Notes: generated by a model from the letters alone, not told the origin. A stretch of 64,000 bases of DNA from Streptomyces sp. S.PB5 (GCF_030403745.1 NZ_JAQMWP010000017.1:124001-188000), one strand, 5' to 3'. Numbered from the stretch's first letter, positions 51,969 through 61,298 are shown. Numbers and translations: made by a program.

Positions 51969-52868
51969 GTGCAGGAATCCGCACCCCTGGTGGTCGGTAT
52001 CGACGTGGGCGGCACGAAGACACAGCTGCGCGCCTTCGCGGGCGACACGCCGGTCGCCGATCACGTCCGCTCCAGCAGTGGCTGGCGGCCCCACGACCCC
52101 GTGGCCGCCGCCGGCTGGCTGGCCGCCCTCACCGCCGAGGCCCTCCCGGCGGGCTCCCGCCCGTCCGCCCTCGCCGTGGGCGGACACGCCTGCGAGACCC
52201 CCCGGCAGTGCGCCCAGATCCGTACCGCACTGCAACTCCACTTCGACGCGCCCGCGCTGGTCGTGGGCGACGCCGAACTCCTCGTCCCCGCCGCGGGTCT
52301 GGACAAGGGTGTCGGTCTGGTGGCCGGCACCGGTTCGGTCGCGGTGGGCCGCTTCCCCGACGGCCGGCCCGCTCAGGTCGGCGGCTGGGGTGCGGTCCTC
52401 GGTGACGAGGGCGGTGCCGCCGGTCTCGTCCGCGAGGCCGCACGCGCCGTGTGGGCGGCCCATGACCGCGGTGAGGAACCCGACGCGCTCGCGCTCGGGC
52501 TCGTCGCCTCCTTCGACGTCCCCGAAGTCCCCGCGATCGGGGCGGCGATGGAGGCCGCGCAGGACATCTCCGCCGAGTGGGGCCGGCACGCTCCCGCCGT
52601 TTTCGCCGCCGCCGAGGCGGGCTCCGCGCTCGCCCTCGCGGTCATCGAGGAGGGCGGCCGGTCGCTGGCCGCGCTGGTCGGGCGACTCGCCGAACGCGGA
52701 GTCCCGGTGGACGACGTGGTGGTGGCGGGCAGCACCGTCCTCGCCCAGCCCGTTCTGTACGACGCCTTCACCTCCGCCCTCTCGGACCGGGTGCCCACGG
52801 CCAGACCACAGCCGCTGCGGGTGCCTCCGGTCGAGGGGGCGGTGGCGCTGGCGCGTTCACTTCTGTGA
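51969..52868 (+). CDS. BadF/BadG/BcrA-type kinase, N-acetylglucosamine kinase-like
   Basis: 299 residues from a GTG, with AAAGAGG upstream. ASKHA fold: phosphate-1 loop LVVGIDVGGTKTQLRAF, phosphate-2 LVAGTGSVAVGRFPDG, the family signature GWGAVLGDEGGAAGLVREAA (about residues 136-155) and adenosine-type VVVAGSTVLAQPVLY. Eukaryote-like GlcNAc kinases share this layout. Divergent from the ROK regulator with a shared operator, which suggests it phosphorylates the sugar imported by the neighbouring transporter. Confidence 0.87.
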   Translation: MQESAPLVVGIDVGGTKTQLRAFAGDTPVADHVRSSSGWRPHDPVAAAGWLAALTAEALPAGSRPSALAVGGHACETPRQCAQIRTALQLHFDAPALVVGDAELLVPAAGLDKGVGLVAGTGSVAVGRFPDGRPAQVGGWGAVLGDEGGAAGLVREAARAVWAAHDRGEEPDALALGLVASFDVPEVPAIGAAMEAAQDISAEWGRHAPAVFAAAEAGSALALAVIEEGGRSLAALVGRLAERGVPVDDVVVAGSTVLAQPVLYDAFTSALSDRVPTARPQPLRVPPVEGAVALARSLL

Positions 52869-53035
52869 CACCTGCCGGACGCCGGGCCCACCCCGGTCCG
52901 ACACAACTCGCCAGTAGATCTTCGCTCGTAAGCCTCATGGGGCACCTCGCGACTCATGCGTCTTCCCGCGCCCCACGGCTGTCATCGCACGACTTCCCCG
53001 GCCCAACGGCCGAAGAACTCAAGAGAGGCAGACGC

Positions 53036-54976
53036 ATGCCGTCATCCGCCGGGCACCGCTCGAACTCGTCGGCCAGTGAACTCGCCGTGAACAGAAGGGG
53101 GTTCCTGCGGACCTCCGTCGGAGTCTCGGCCGGTGTGCTGGCCGCGCCCGCCTTCGCGTCGTGGCTGGGAGCCGCGGACGCGAAGGCGGCGACGGGCCCC
53201 GCCGCGTTCGTCGACGACTACACCACCAACACCACCGCGAACCTCACGCCCGAGACCAACGCGGTGATCCGGGTGCTCGGCGGCTTCGCCCGGATATGGA
53301 AGACCGGGGACGCCTGGAACACCGGCACCCCGCTGCTGCCGGAGGTGACGCGGGCCAACATCCGCTACAGCGTGCTCGTCACCTCGCGGCGCACCGAGGA
53401 GCAGGCACGCGAGGCGTTCCTCACCGACCGGCAGCACCAGAGCTACTCGGTGATCACCGGTCTCGGCCCGCTCGCCGACCTGTACAAGGCGGGCGCCAAG
53501 GCGGTCACCGCGATCACCTCCGCCCCGGACGGCACCCCGCCCGGCAAGATCAGCGACTCCGTCCCCGCCGACGCCCCCGCCGGATCCGCGAACGGCGCCG
53601 GATCGACCACCTCCGAGCTCGGCAAGGTGGCGGAGCTCGTCGACACCGTGCGCGGTCCGTTCGCGTCGAGCAACCCGTCCAAGTTCGCCTACCAGTACCC
53701 CCGCCCCTGGCGGCTGAACGAGAACAGCGAGGTCGTCGACACCGGCCGGACCGACGCGTTCGGGTTCCCGGTGTACGACTGCGACGTCGTCGTCGTGGAC
53801 CAGCTGCTGCGGCAGCGCGGTGAGGACCCGGCCACGGACGGCGGCTTCCCCAGCGGGCACACCAACGCCCTCCACCTGGCGGCGCTGGCCTACGCCTACG
53901 CCGTCCCGGAGCGCTTCCAGGAGATGGTGACCCGCGCCTTCGAGACGAGCCACGACCGGATCGTCTCAGGGATGCACTCGGCGCTCGACGTCCTCGGCGG
54001 CCGCGTCATGGCCACCGCCCTGGCCGCCGCCGCGCTCGCCGATCCGAAGAACGCCGAGCTCAAGGCGGCGGCGCGCAAGCAGGCCGCCGAGTACTTCCAG
54101 GCGAAGACGGGCACCACCGCCGACACGCTGTACGCCTACGCGCACTCGGCCGGCCCCGACACCGACCCGTACGCCGACCGCGAGGCCAACGCCTGCCTGG
54201 TCAGGCCCAAGCTGACGTACATCCTCACCCGTCAGGGCCGCGACCGGCCGCTGACCGTGCCCAAGGGTGCCGAGGTCCTGCTGGAGACGCGGCTGCCCTA
54301 TCTGGACGCGGAGCAGCGGCGCGCGGTGCTGCGCACGACCGCGCTGCCCGCCGGGTACGTCCTGCTGGACGGCTTCGAGCAGTGGGGCCGGCTCAACCTG
54401 TTCGCCGCGGCGGACGGTTACGGCTCCTTCGACTCCGACGTCACCGTCACCCTGGACGCCTCGGCCGGCGGTTTCGGTGCCGCCGACGCGTGGCGCAACG
54501 ACATCGACGGCGACGGCGGTCTGACCAAGCGCGGCACCGGCACGCTCACCCTGACGGGCCACAACCGGTACACCGGCGGCACGATGGTGGCCGAGGGCGT
54601 GCTCTCCGCGGCCTCCGCGCACGCCCTCGGCCACGGCGAGGTACGCGTCTCGGGCGGCACGCTGCGGGTGGCGACGGCCAAGTCGGTCCAGATCCACGGC
54701 ACGTACGCGCAGGAGACGTCCACGCTGGAGGTCACCCTGCGCTCGGGCCGCGGCCCCGCGCTGGAGGTCACGCGGCGCGCGATCCTCGGCGCGGGCAGCG
54801 TGCTGTCGCTGCGGCTCGACGCCGACCGGCCGCCGGCGGCGGGAAGCACGGTGCGGGTCCTGAGCGCCGCGGGGCTGCGCGGCCGGTTCGAGCGTGTGGA
54901 GCTGAACTCCGACACGCTGCGGGCCGTACCCGTCTACACGGCGGAAGGTCTGTCGGTACGACTCCTGAAGCGGTGA
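53036..54976 (+). CDS. secreted PAP2-superfamily phosphatase with autotransporter-type repeat
   Basis: 646 residues. A Tat-type signal (NRRGFLRTSVGVSAGVLAAP, Arg-Arg at residues 20-21; cut near AKAA) directs export. The PAP2/vanadium-haloperoxidase-like active site is split over GGFPSGHTNALHLAALAYAY and ETSHDRIVSGMHSALDVLGG (Ser-Gly-His and Ser-His...Arg...His), typical of bacterial acid phosphatases. The C-terminal 150 residues carry a beta-strand repeat of the autotransporter-associated kind (GGLTKRGTGTLTLTGHNRYT, GGTMVAEGVLSAASAHALGH), unusual for a Gram-positive. ATG 53036 follows GAGAGG. Confidence 0.88.
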   Translation: MPSSAGHRSNSSASELAVNRRGFLRTSVGVSAGVLAAPAFASWLGAADAKAATGPAAFVDDYTTNTTANLTPETNAVIRVLGGFARIWKTGDAWNTGTPLLPEVTRANIRYSVLVTSRRTEEQAREAFLTDRQHQSYSVITGLGPLADLYKAGAKAVTAITSAPDGTPPGKISDSVPADAPAGSANGAGSTTSELGKVAELVDTVRGPFASSNPSKFAYQYPRPWRLNENSEVVDTGRTDAFGFPVYDCDVVVVDQLLRQRGEDPATDGGFPSGHTNALHLAALAYAYAVPERFQEMVTRAFETSHDRIVSGMHSALDVLGGRVMATALAAAALADPKNAELKAAARKQAAEYFQAKTGTTADTLYAYAHSAGPDTDPYADREANACLVRPKLTYILTRQGRDRPLTVPKGAEVLLETRLPYLDAEQRRAVLRTTALPAGYVLLDGFEQWGRLNLFAAADGYGSFDSDVTVTLDASAGGFGAADAWRNDIDGDGGLTKRGTGTLTLTGHNRYTGGTMVAEGVLSAASAHALGHGEVRVSGGTLRVATAKSVQIHGTYAQETSTLEVTLRSGRGPALEVTRRAILGAGSVLSLRLDADRPPAAGSTVRVLSAAGLRGRFERVELNSDTLRAVPVYTAEGLSVRLLKR

Positions 54977-55068
54977 CGCCCCTGAGGGCGGGAGCTGATG
55001 CACAGTAGGCGCATGAGGCCTCCCGGCATCGCTCCCGCCCTCTCGCGGCCCCTGTCGTCGCGGGACGG

Positions 55069-56745
55069 ATGATGGCACGCGCACCGCACCCGGTCCCGGC
55101 AGCGCGGGCACCCCGCGAGGTGCCCGCCGCGCGATCCCTCACGGGGTCGCACAGGCCGTGGCTCGTGCCGCTCCTGGTCGTGGTGCTGCTGGCCCAGATG
55201 GCCGTCGCGATGGTCACGACCGCCGTGCAGCAGACACCCACCATCGACGAACCCGTCTACGTCGGCACGGCCGCCTCCTATCTCCACGAGCACCGCATCC
55301 GGTACAACCCGGAGCACCCGCCCCTGGGCAAGCTGGTCATCGGCGCCGGGCTGGCCCTCGCCGACCCGCACTACGACCCCTCCTTCACCGGCGACCAGGG
55401 GCAGGTGGGGCGGCATCTGCTGTACGCGTCCGGCAACGACCCCTGGCGGGTGATGCTGTGGGCCCGGCTGCCGGTCATCGTGCTGACGCTGGCGTTCGGT
55501 CTGGTGGTGTTCGCCTTCGCCCGTGAACTCGTCGGCGGCGCGGGCGCGGTTCTGGCCCTGGCCCTGTACGCCTTCTCCCCCGATGTGATCGCGCACGGCT
55601 CCCTGGCCACCCTCGACGTCCTCACGGCCGGCTTCCTGCTGACGTCGGTGTGGCTGCTGTGGCGGGCCCGACGGCGCCCACGCCTGTACGTACCGCTGGC
55701 CGGACTCGCGGCCGGGGCCGCCCTGGCGACGCGGATGAGCGCGCTGGCGGCCGTTCCGGTGCTGCTGGCGCTCGCCGCCTGGTCGGTGTGGCAGGCCGCC
55801 GGTCCGGCGGACCGCCGGGGGGCCCTGGCGCGGGCGGCGGCGGGGGCGGGCGTCCTCGCGGCGGCCGCGGTCGCCGTCGTGTGGGCCTCGTACCTCGCGG
55901 TGGATCCGCGGTTGCGCTGGAGCCCGGAGCAGCATGTGCCCGTCGTGCACGGGCTGCGCGCGCTGCTCGTCGATCTGATGCCGTTCCCCGAGGCGTACCG
56001 GGACGGGATGCGGGTGCAGTTCGGCTTCGAGAACCAGCCGTGGCAGGGGTATCTGTTCGGTCGGCTGTACACCGGGTCCCTCTGGTACTACCTGCCGGCC
56101 GCGCTGCTGGTGAAGACGCCGCTGGGCATGCTCGCGCTGTGGGCCGCGGGCGCCGTGGCGATGGTGGCGGTGCGCCGGCTCCGGCCCGCGGCGCTCTATC
56201 TGTTCGCCCCCACCGCGGTACTGCTCGTCGCGGCCATGACCGGCTCCCGGGACTTCGGGACCCGCTACGCCGTGTTCGTGCCGATGTTCCTCGCGGTGGC
56301 GGCGGCCGGTGTGCTCGCCGTGCGGCGGCGGTGGGCCGGTGCCGTGGCGGGGGCGCTGGTGCTGTTCGCCGGGGCCAGTTCGGTGCGGACGTTCCCCTAC
56401 TATCTTCCGTACTCCAACGAGGCGTTCGGCGGTCCGGCGAAGACGCATCTGCGGCTGCACGACTCCAATGTGGACTGGGGCCAGGACCTGGGCCGCCTCG
56501 CCGACCGGCTGCGCGAGCGGTATCCGGGCGAGCGGATCTGGCTCGTGTACAAGGGCAGTGGTGTGCCGTCGTACTACGGCATCGAGGCGTCCGATCCGCG
56601 CAAGGTGCCGGTCGACACGGTGCGCGGGCTGCTCGTGGTGTCGGACTCGTCGGTCGCCAAGGCACGAGGGCGGCTTGCCGAGTTGATCGACAGCAGTCGC
56701 TCGATCGATCAAGTCGGTCATTCGATCACGATCTATCGAAGGTGA
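55069..56745 (+). CDS. GT39/PMT-like membrane glycosyltransferase
   Basis: 558 residues, about eleven helices. The first external loop holds the GT-C acidic pair (QQTPTIDEPVYVGTAASYLH, Asp-Glu about residues 61-62) and then HPPLGKLVIGAGLAL, the protein-mannosyltransferase arrangement. The soluble C-terminal part (KTHLRLHDSNVDWGQDLGRL; LVYKGSGVPSYYGIEASDPR) is typical of bacterial homologues. Uses a polyprenyl-phosphate sugar donor at the outer face. Follows the PAP2 gene by 92 bases on the same strand; a link through polyprenyl phosphate recycling is possible. ATG at 55072 is an equal alternative. Confidence 0.85.
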   Translation: MMARAPHPVPAARAPREVPAARSLTGSHRPWLVPLLVVVLLAQMAVAMVTTAVQQTPTIDEPVYVGTAASYLHEHRIRYNPEHPPLGKLVIGAGLALADPHYDPSFTGDQGQVGRHLLYASGNDPWRVMLWARLPVIVLTLAFGLVVFAFARELVGGAGAVLALALYAFSPDVIAHGSLATLDVLTAGFLLTSVWLLWRARRRPRLYVPLAGLAAGAALATRMSALAAVPVLLALAAWSVWQAAGPADRRGALARAAAGAGVLAAAAVAVVWASYLAVDPRLRWSPEQHVPVVHGLRALLVDLMPFPEAYRDGMRVQFGFENQPWQGYLFGRLYTGSLWYYLPAALLVKTPLGMLALWAAGAVAMVAVRRLRPAALYLFAPTAVLLVAAMTGSRDFGTRYAVFVPMFLAVAAAGVLAVRRRWAGAVAGALVLFAGASSVRTFPYYLPYSNEAFGGPAKTHLRLHDSNVDWGQDLGRLADRLRERYPGERIWLVYKGSGVPSYYGIEASDPRKVPVDTVRGLLVVSDSSVAKARGRLAELIDSSRSIDQVGHSITIYRR

Positions 56746-56816
56746 CCGTACACGCCCTGGTCACGACGGTGTGTGAGCTATGTTGAGGCACTGTGGAAGA
56801 CAAAGGAGGCGCACCG

Positions 56817-57740
56817 GTGCCATCGCCGCAGCAGGCACGCGCACAGGCATCCGCGATCACCTCTGGCAAGTCGGTTCCGGAGGCCGAGGCCTCACCGACC
56901 TCCCAGCTCAGAACCCTTTTCGACCGGCCCCGGCTGTCGCCGGGACAGCGCCGTATCGCCCAGTACCTGATCGAGCACATCACCGAGGCCGCCTTCCTCT
57001 CGATCACCGACCTCGCCGAGCGGGCCGGCGTGAGCCAGCCCTCGGTGACCCGGTTCGCGGCGGCGGTGGGCTTCAGCGGCTACCCCGCACTGCGCGAGAA
57101 ACTCCAGTCCATCGCCCTCAGCACCCTGGCGGGCGGCCCGGCGGCGGCAGAGGAGATGCGCGGCAACGAACTGCAGGCCGCGGTCGACGCGGAGATCGAG
57201 AACCTGGAGAACCTGCGGCGCGACTTCTTCGACCCCGACCAGGTCATCGACATCGGCCGCAAGCTGTCGGAGTCGACACCGCTGACCGTCCTCGGGGTGC
57301 GCATCTCGGTGTCGCTGGCGGAGTACTTCGCCTACGCGGCCCGCCGGATCCATCCCGACGTACGGCTGGTGACACTGGGCGGCAGTGTCGCCTACGACGC
57401 ACTCCTGCAGTCGCGTGAGGCGGGCGGGACCTGGGTGCTCGCGTTCTCCATGCCCCGGCACGCACAGGAGACACTGACGGCCGTGCAGGTCGCCCGCAGC
57501 GCCGGACTCAAAGTCGCCCTGATCACCGATCTGGCGCTCGGCCCGGTCGCCGACGAGGCGGACGTCGTCTTCGCCACCGGCACCGGCTCCCGGCTGGTCT
57601 TCGACTCCTACGCCGCCCCCGGAGTGATGGCCGCCGCGCTGCTGCAGGCCATGACCGACGCCGATCCCGAGCGCACCCAGGCCCGGCTCGAGGAGTACGA
57701 GCAGATCTCCGAGCAGCACCAGTTCTTCCTGCGGGACTGA
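56817..57740 (+). CDS. MurR/RpiR-family transcriptional regulator
   Basis: 307 residues from a GTG at 56817, preceded by AAAGGAGG at 7 bases; an earlier GTG (56793) lacks one. N-terminal HTH_6 (GQRRIAQYLIEHITEAAFLS; DLAERAGVSQPSVTRFAAAV) and C-terminal SIS domain (TPLTVLGVRISVSLAEYFAY; AGGTWVLAFSMPRHAQETLT; LKVALITDLALGPVADEADV) that binds a sugar phosphate. Members control amino-sugar or muropeptide catabolism. A palindrome 74 bp after its stop may be its site for a downstream promoter. Confidence 0.92.
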   Translation: MPSPQQARAQASAITSGKSVPEAEASPTSQLRTLFDRPRLSPGQRRIAQYLIEHITEAAFLSITDLAERAGVSQPSVTRFAAAVGFSGYPALREKLQSIALSTLAGGPAAAEEMRGNELQAAVDAEIENLENLRRDFFDPDQVIDIGRKLSESTPLTVLGVRISVSLAEYFAYAARRIHPDVRLVTLGGSVAYDALLQSREAGGTWVLAFSMPRHAQETLTAVQVARSAGLKVALITDLALGPVADEADVVFATGTGSRLVFDSYAAPGVMAAALLQAMTDADPERTQARLEEYEQISEQHQFFLRD

Positions 57741-57813
57741 CCCGCCTCTTCCGGCCACTTCGGCCACGCCCGACGAACCATGCCACACGGGGACAAGTCG
57801 TTGCATTTCACGC

Positions 57814-57827
57814 ATGAATGTTTTCAT
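57814..57827. promoter_or_regulatory. RpiR-type operator candidate
   Basis: ATGAATGTTTTCAT is an inverted repeat ATGAA-N4-TTCAT in a locally AT-rich patch, 74 bp beyond the RpiR gene. RpiR/MurR proteins bind such TGAA...TTCA elements. ATATATAAATA at 57850-57860 may be a nearby -10. Confidence 0.5.
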
Positions 57828-58096
57828 ACGTCTTGCAAAGAGGACGGCATATATAAATACTGCTCACGGATCGCCCCGGACGCTCCCGGGGACACGTTCC
57901 GCACCCCCGTCCCCACCCGTTTCATCTCCGCATCCGCCCGCAGAAAGCCGACGGTCCGCCCATGCGCACGCTGCACCATCCGCCGCGCGGGCGCCGTCTG
58001 CCGCCCCGGGCCCCTGAGCGGACACCCGCAGCCGCCGTCACCTACCCGCGTCGGTGCCCCGGGTGTCCGATCGGGCCTCGCCTCGGCGAGCGCCCT

Positions 58097-58132
58097 GGGC
58101 GGCCCCGGTCATCCCCTAGGCCGGGGCCGCCC
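58097..58132 (+). terminator. 12-bp perfect hairpin upstream of a small gene
   Basis: GGGCGGCCCCGG (58097-58108) pairs perfectly with CCGGGGCCGCCC (58121-58132) around a 12-base loop, 50 bases before the next start codon. Either a terminator for transcripts from the palindrome region or an attenuator of the small gene. Confidence 0.6.
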
Positions 58133-58182
58133 ATAAACGTCGGACCACCCCTCCTGACGCCGCACCTTGGGAAGAGATGTCC

Positions 58183-58557
58183 ATGACCCTGACGACCACG
58201 CGCATCAGCCAGGACTGGCCCTGCCAGGTCAAGACGCCCGGCAGCTACGACTGGGAGCGCTCGGCGACCAAGTGGCTGCGCGAACTGGTACCGGCGCGCT
58301 ATGCCAGCTACCCGGCGCTGCTGCGCCACCCCGTGCTGCTGGCCCGTCACGCGCAGATCCAGGTCCAGAACGAGGTCCGGGTCGCACGTACCGCCCTGCA
58401 GACGGCGCGCGCCGACCTGCCCGGTCTGGGACTGCCGGAGTCGGTCATCGAGCACACGATCAAGCTGTACGCCGCGGAGGTCATGCAGCTGCAGCACATC
58501 GCCCGCAGCGTCCGGGCCGTCACCCGGGCTCTGACCGACCACAGCGCCGGGCGTTGA
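58183..58557 (+). CDS. small conserved hypothetical
   Basis: 124 residues from the ATG at 58183 with GGAAGAG 6 bases upstream. Largely helical: SYDWERSATKWLRELVPARY, LLARHAQIQVQNEVRVARTA and VIEHTIKLYAAEVMQLQHIA. No signal peptide or membrane span. Codon bias is good. It lies just before the ANTAR-PP2C gene on the same strand, but 87 bases separate them. I do not recognise it; a small regulatory or partner protein is possible. Confidence 0.72.
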   Translation: MTLTTTRISQDWPCQVKTPGSYDWERSATKWLRELVPARYASYPALLRHPVLLARHAQIQVQNEVRVARTALQTARADLPGLGLPESVIEHTIKLYAAEVMQLQHIARSVRAVTRALTDHSAGR

Positions 58558-58644
58558 CCGGGGCGCGGATACTCCGCACTTTCGAGTGAAACCGGTCCTG
58601 ACAAGGCCGCGATCGAACCGGGCCCCGTGTGCGATGCTCATCGC

Positions 58645-61023
58645 GTGACGAGCGAGCCCGCCGGCCCGGTGGAATCCGGACCCGCACCAGACACGGTAGC
58701 GCTGGCCAAGATCGTCGCCCGCCAGCGCGCCGAGCTGGACCGGCTGCGCGACCAGGCGGCGACCGCGGCCGTCGTCGAGCGGGCCAAGGGCGCGGTGATG
58801 GCGCTGACCGGTTGCTCGCCGGACGCCGCCGGTGAGGAGCTGGTGCAGCGTGCGAAGACCGCCGAGCGCACGCTGCTGGAGGAGTGCTGGATCACCCTCG
58901 GCAGCCTGATTCCTCCGCCGCCGGACACCGCCGAGCAGCCCGGGGCCGCCCCGCGCGTCACCGCTTCCACCGCATGCGGCACGGCCGGCGAGCGCACCCG
59001 CGACCTGGGCCGCCTCGGCAAGGCCCTGGTCCGGGTGGGCACCCCGCAAGATCTCGCCCGCTGTCTGCTGGAGCACCTGTCGCCGGGCGACTCCGCCGAC
59101 GCGATCATGATCTTCGCCCGACTGCCCTCGGGCGGCCTCGAACTGATCGGGCACGCCGGCATCGACGCCACACTGGCCGCCCAGTGGCGCCAGGTCCCAC
59201 CCCTGAGCGGAATCGCCGCACTCGACGCCCTGGAGGCCCGGCGGCCGCGCTGGCTGGAGGACATCCGAGCGGACCGGAAGCGGTATCTGCTGATCGGGGA
59301 CCCGCCCGAGCGCTGGCTCTCCCGCGCCTGGCTGCCCGTCGTCACCAGGGACACGGCCGAGGTCTGCATCGGGTTCCTGCGCACCGAGACCGGGCCGTTC
59401 ACGCCGGACGTACGGGAACACCTGATGGCCGTCGCCCGGCTCTGCGCCGGACGACTGCGCGCCTTCGACCCCCGCAGCGGCTCGGCGCCCGACCCCGTCG
59501 CCGACGCCGTACAGCAGGTACTGAACATCCTGCCGGGCGCGACGATGCTGCTCAGCCCGCTCCGCGCAGCTTCGGGGGGCATCGAGGACTACCGTGTCTC
59601 CGCCGCCACCGAGGAGGCGTTCGACCTGCTCGGCCGCACCGGCCGGGAACTGGTCGGGCTGCGGCTCCTGGAGTGCTTCCCGACACTGTCGGAGGAACAG
59701 CCGCTGTGGCGGGGCTGCCTGGAGACCCTGACGACCGGCGATCCCTACGAGGGCGAGCCGTTCGCCCAACAGGCGGTGGTGGGCGGCGTCGCGGAACTGT
59801 CCATGTACTCGGTGCGCGTGTCACGCCTCGGCGACGCCCTCGCGCTCAGCTGGATCCGGCACGATCCCTCCGACCGGCAGGAGCAGCGGCTGGCGGACGT
59901 GCAGCGGCTCGGCAACCTCGGCTGGGCGAACTGGAACCTGATCACGCACGAGGTCTCCTGGTCGTCGCAGGTCTACGCCGTCCTCGGCCGGGACCCCGAG
60001 CAGGGCCCGGTCCGTATCACGGCGATGCCGGATCTCACCCTCCCCGAGGATGTGCCCGCCCTGACCCGCGCCGTCGGCGAACTCGTGGGCCGGGGGCGGC
60101 CCTGCGCCCTGCCGTTCCGGGTCCGGGCGGCGGACGGGATCCGGCATCTGCGGATCGTCGCGGAGGCGGTCACCGACATCCACGGCACGCCCGTCGAGGT
60201 GCACGGCTTCCTTCAGGACCTGACCGCGCAGCGCAGCGCCGAACTGGCGCTCGTCGAGAGCGAGCAGGCGATCGTCACCCAGCACGACATCCTGCGGTCC
60301 GAGCGGATGCTGGCCGCGCGGCTGCAGCACGCGCTGCTGCCGCTGCCCACCCGACCGCAGCAGCTGTCCGGGCTGCGTGTCGAAGTCACCTATCTTCCGG
60401 CGCAGTCCGGGATCCATGTCGGCGGCGACTGGTTCAGCGCCATCGAACTGCCCGACGGCGACGCCCTGTTCGTGGTCGGCGATGTCGCCGGGCACGGCAT
60501 CGACGCCGTCGCCACGATGGCCCAGCTCCGGTTCACCGCCAAGGGCATGGTCATCACCGGCTCCTCGCTCACCGGCGCGCTGACCCGGCTCAACACCCTG
60601 CTCCTGCACTCCCGTGACTCGCACGGCACGGCCACCATGGTCATGGCCCGCTACAGCCCGGACGAACGCCGCCTGGTGTGGGCCCAGGCCGGGCATCCGC
60701 CGCCGCTGCTGCTGCGGGACGGCGAGGTGAGCTATCTGGAGCGGCCGAGCGGCATGCTGCTCGGGGCGAGCGCCTCACCGCACTTCACGGAGTCCGAGTT
60801 CCGCCTCGAACCCGGTGACCGGCTCCTGCTGTACACGGACGGGCTGGTCGAGCGGCCGACGGAAGGCATCGACCGGGGCCTGAAGCGGCTCGCCGAGTCC
60901 ATGGTCGCCCGCCACACCGAGGGTCCCGGCTCCCTGGGGCCGATGCTCGCGGATCTGCTGGAGGGCGAACGGCGGGACGACGTGTGCGTCGTGGACGTCC
61001 GGGTGCCGCTGGACGAGTTCTAG
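58645..61023 (+). CDS. ANTAR-GAF-PAS-PP2C multidomain signalling protein
   Basis: 792 residues from a GTG at 58645; no good Shine-Dalgarno sequence, possibly leaderless. N-terminal ANTAR RNA-binding region (VVERAKGAVMALTGCSPDAA with a following helix, about residues 40-60). GAF follows (LARCLLEHLSPGDSADAIMI; LLIGDPPERWLSRAWLPVVT), then two PAS-like domains (about 290-400 and 420-520), and a SpoIIE-type PP2C domain from about 560 (GGDWFSAIELPDGDALFVVG; DVAGHGIDAVATMAQLRFTA; GDRLLLYTDGLVERPTEGID; DDVCVVDVRV). Combines light/redox/ligand sensing with phosphatase output and a possible RNA-binding module, a typical Streptomyces layout. Confidence 0.93.
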   Translation: MTSEPAGPVESGPAPDTVALAKIVARQRAELDRLRDQAATAAVVERAKGAVMALTGCSPDAAGEELVQRAKTAERTLLEECWITLGSLIPPPPDTAEQPGAAPRVTASTACGTAGERTRDLGRLGKALVRVGTPQDLARCLLEHLSPGDSADAIMIFARLPSGGLELIGHAGIDATLAAQWRQVPPLSGIAALDALEARRPRWLEDIRADRKRYLLIGDPPERWLSRAWLPVVTRDTAEVCIGFLRTETGPFTPDVREHLMAVARLCAGRLRAFDPRSGSAPDPVADAVQQVLNILPGATMLLSPLRAASGGIEDYRVSAATEEAFDLLGRTGRELVGLRLLECFPTLSEEQPLWRGCLETLTTGDPYEGEPFAQQAVVGGVAELSMYSVRVSRLGDALALSWIRHDPSDRQEQRLADVQRLGNLGWANWNLITHEVSWSSQVYAVLGRDPEQGPVRITAMPDLTLPEDVPALTRAVGELVGRGRPCALPFRVRAADGIRHLRIVAEAVTDIHGTPVEVHGFLQDLTAQRSAELALVESEQAIVTQHDILRSERMLAARLQHALLPLPTRPQQLSGLRVEVTYLPAQSGIHVGGDWFSAIELPDGDALFVVGDVAGHGIDAVATMAQLRFTAKGMVITGSSLTGALTRLNTLLLHSRDSHGTATMVMARYSPDERRLVWAQAGHPPPLLLRDGEVSYLERPSGMLLGASASPHFTESEFRLEPGDRLLLYTDGLVERPTEGIDRGLKRLAESMVARHTEGPGSLGPMLADLLEGERRDDVCVVDVRVPLDEF

Positions 61024-61099
61024 GCCAGGCTCCTGCCGGCCCTGCGTGGCCCGGCTTCACCCGGCCGTCCACGCCCCCTGTCCGCACTGTCCGCACTGC

Positions 61100-61201
61100 T
61101 CACTCGTCGTCGCGATGCCGCCAGTACCACCATGCGCCCACGACAAGGGCCAGCAGGAACACGGCGGGCAGCAGGAGGCCCGGGATGCGGGAGGCGCTCA
61201 T
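61100..61201 (-). CDS. 33-residue single-span membrane protein
   Basis: MSASRIPGLLLPAVFLLALV then VGAWWYWRHRDDE: one hydrophobic helix followed by a charged tail. GAAGG 8 bases before the ATG at 61201. Same strand as the peptidoglycan-binding protein gene and 97 bases after it. Small but with good initiation signals; function unknown. Confidence 0.55.
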   Translation of the reverse strand: MSASRIPGLLLPAVFLLALVVGAWWYWRHRDDE

Positions 61202-61298
61202 CGGCTCGGCCTTCGGGTCGGACGGGTGCCTCCATGGTGAGGCCCGTCGTCCCGTGCACCGGCATTCTTTTCCCTTGTGTTGCCGGGCGTTCGAGAGG

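Larger units (their letters stand above)
57741..58182. other. 441-bp gap after the RpiR gene
   Basis: No coding frame of good quality on either strand. It holds an operator-like palindrome, an unusually AT-rich stretch (57800-57870) that probably contains a promoter, and a strong hairpin (57814-58132 items listed separately). Confidence 0.7.
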
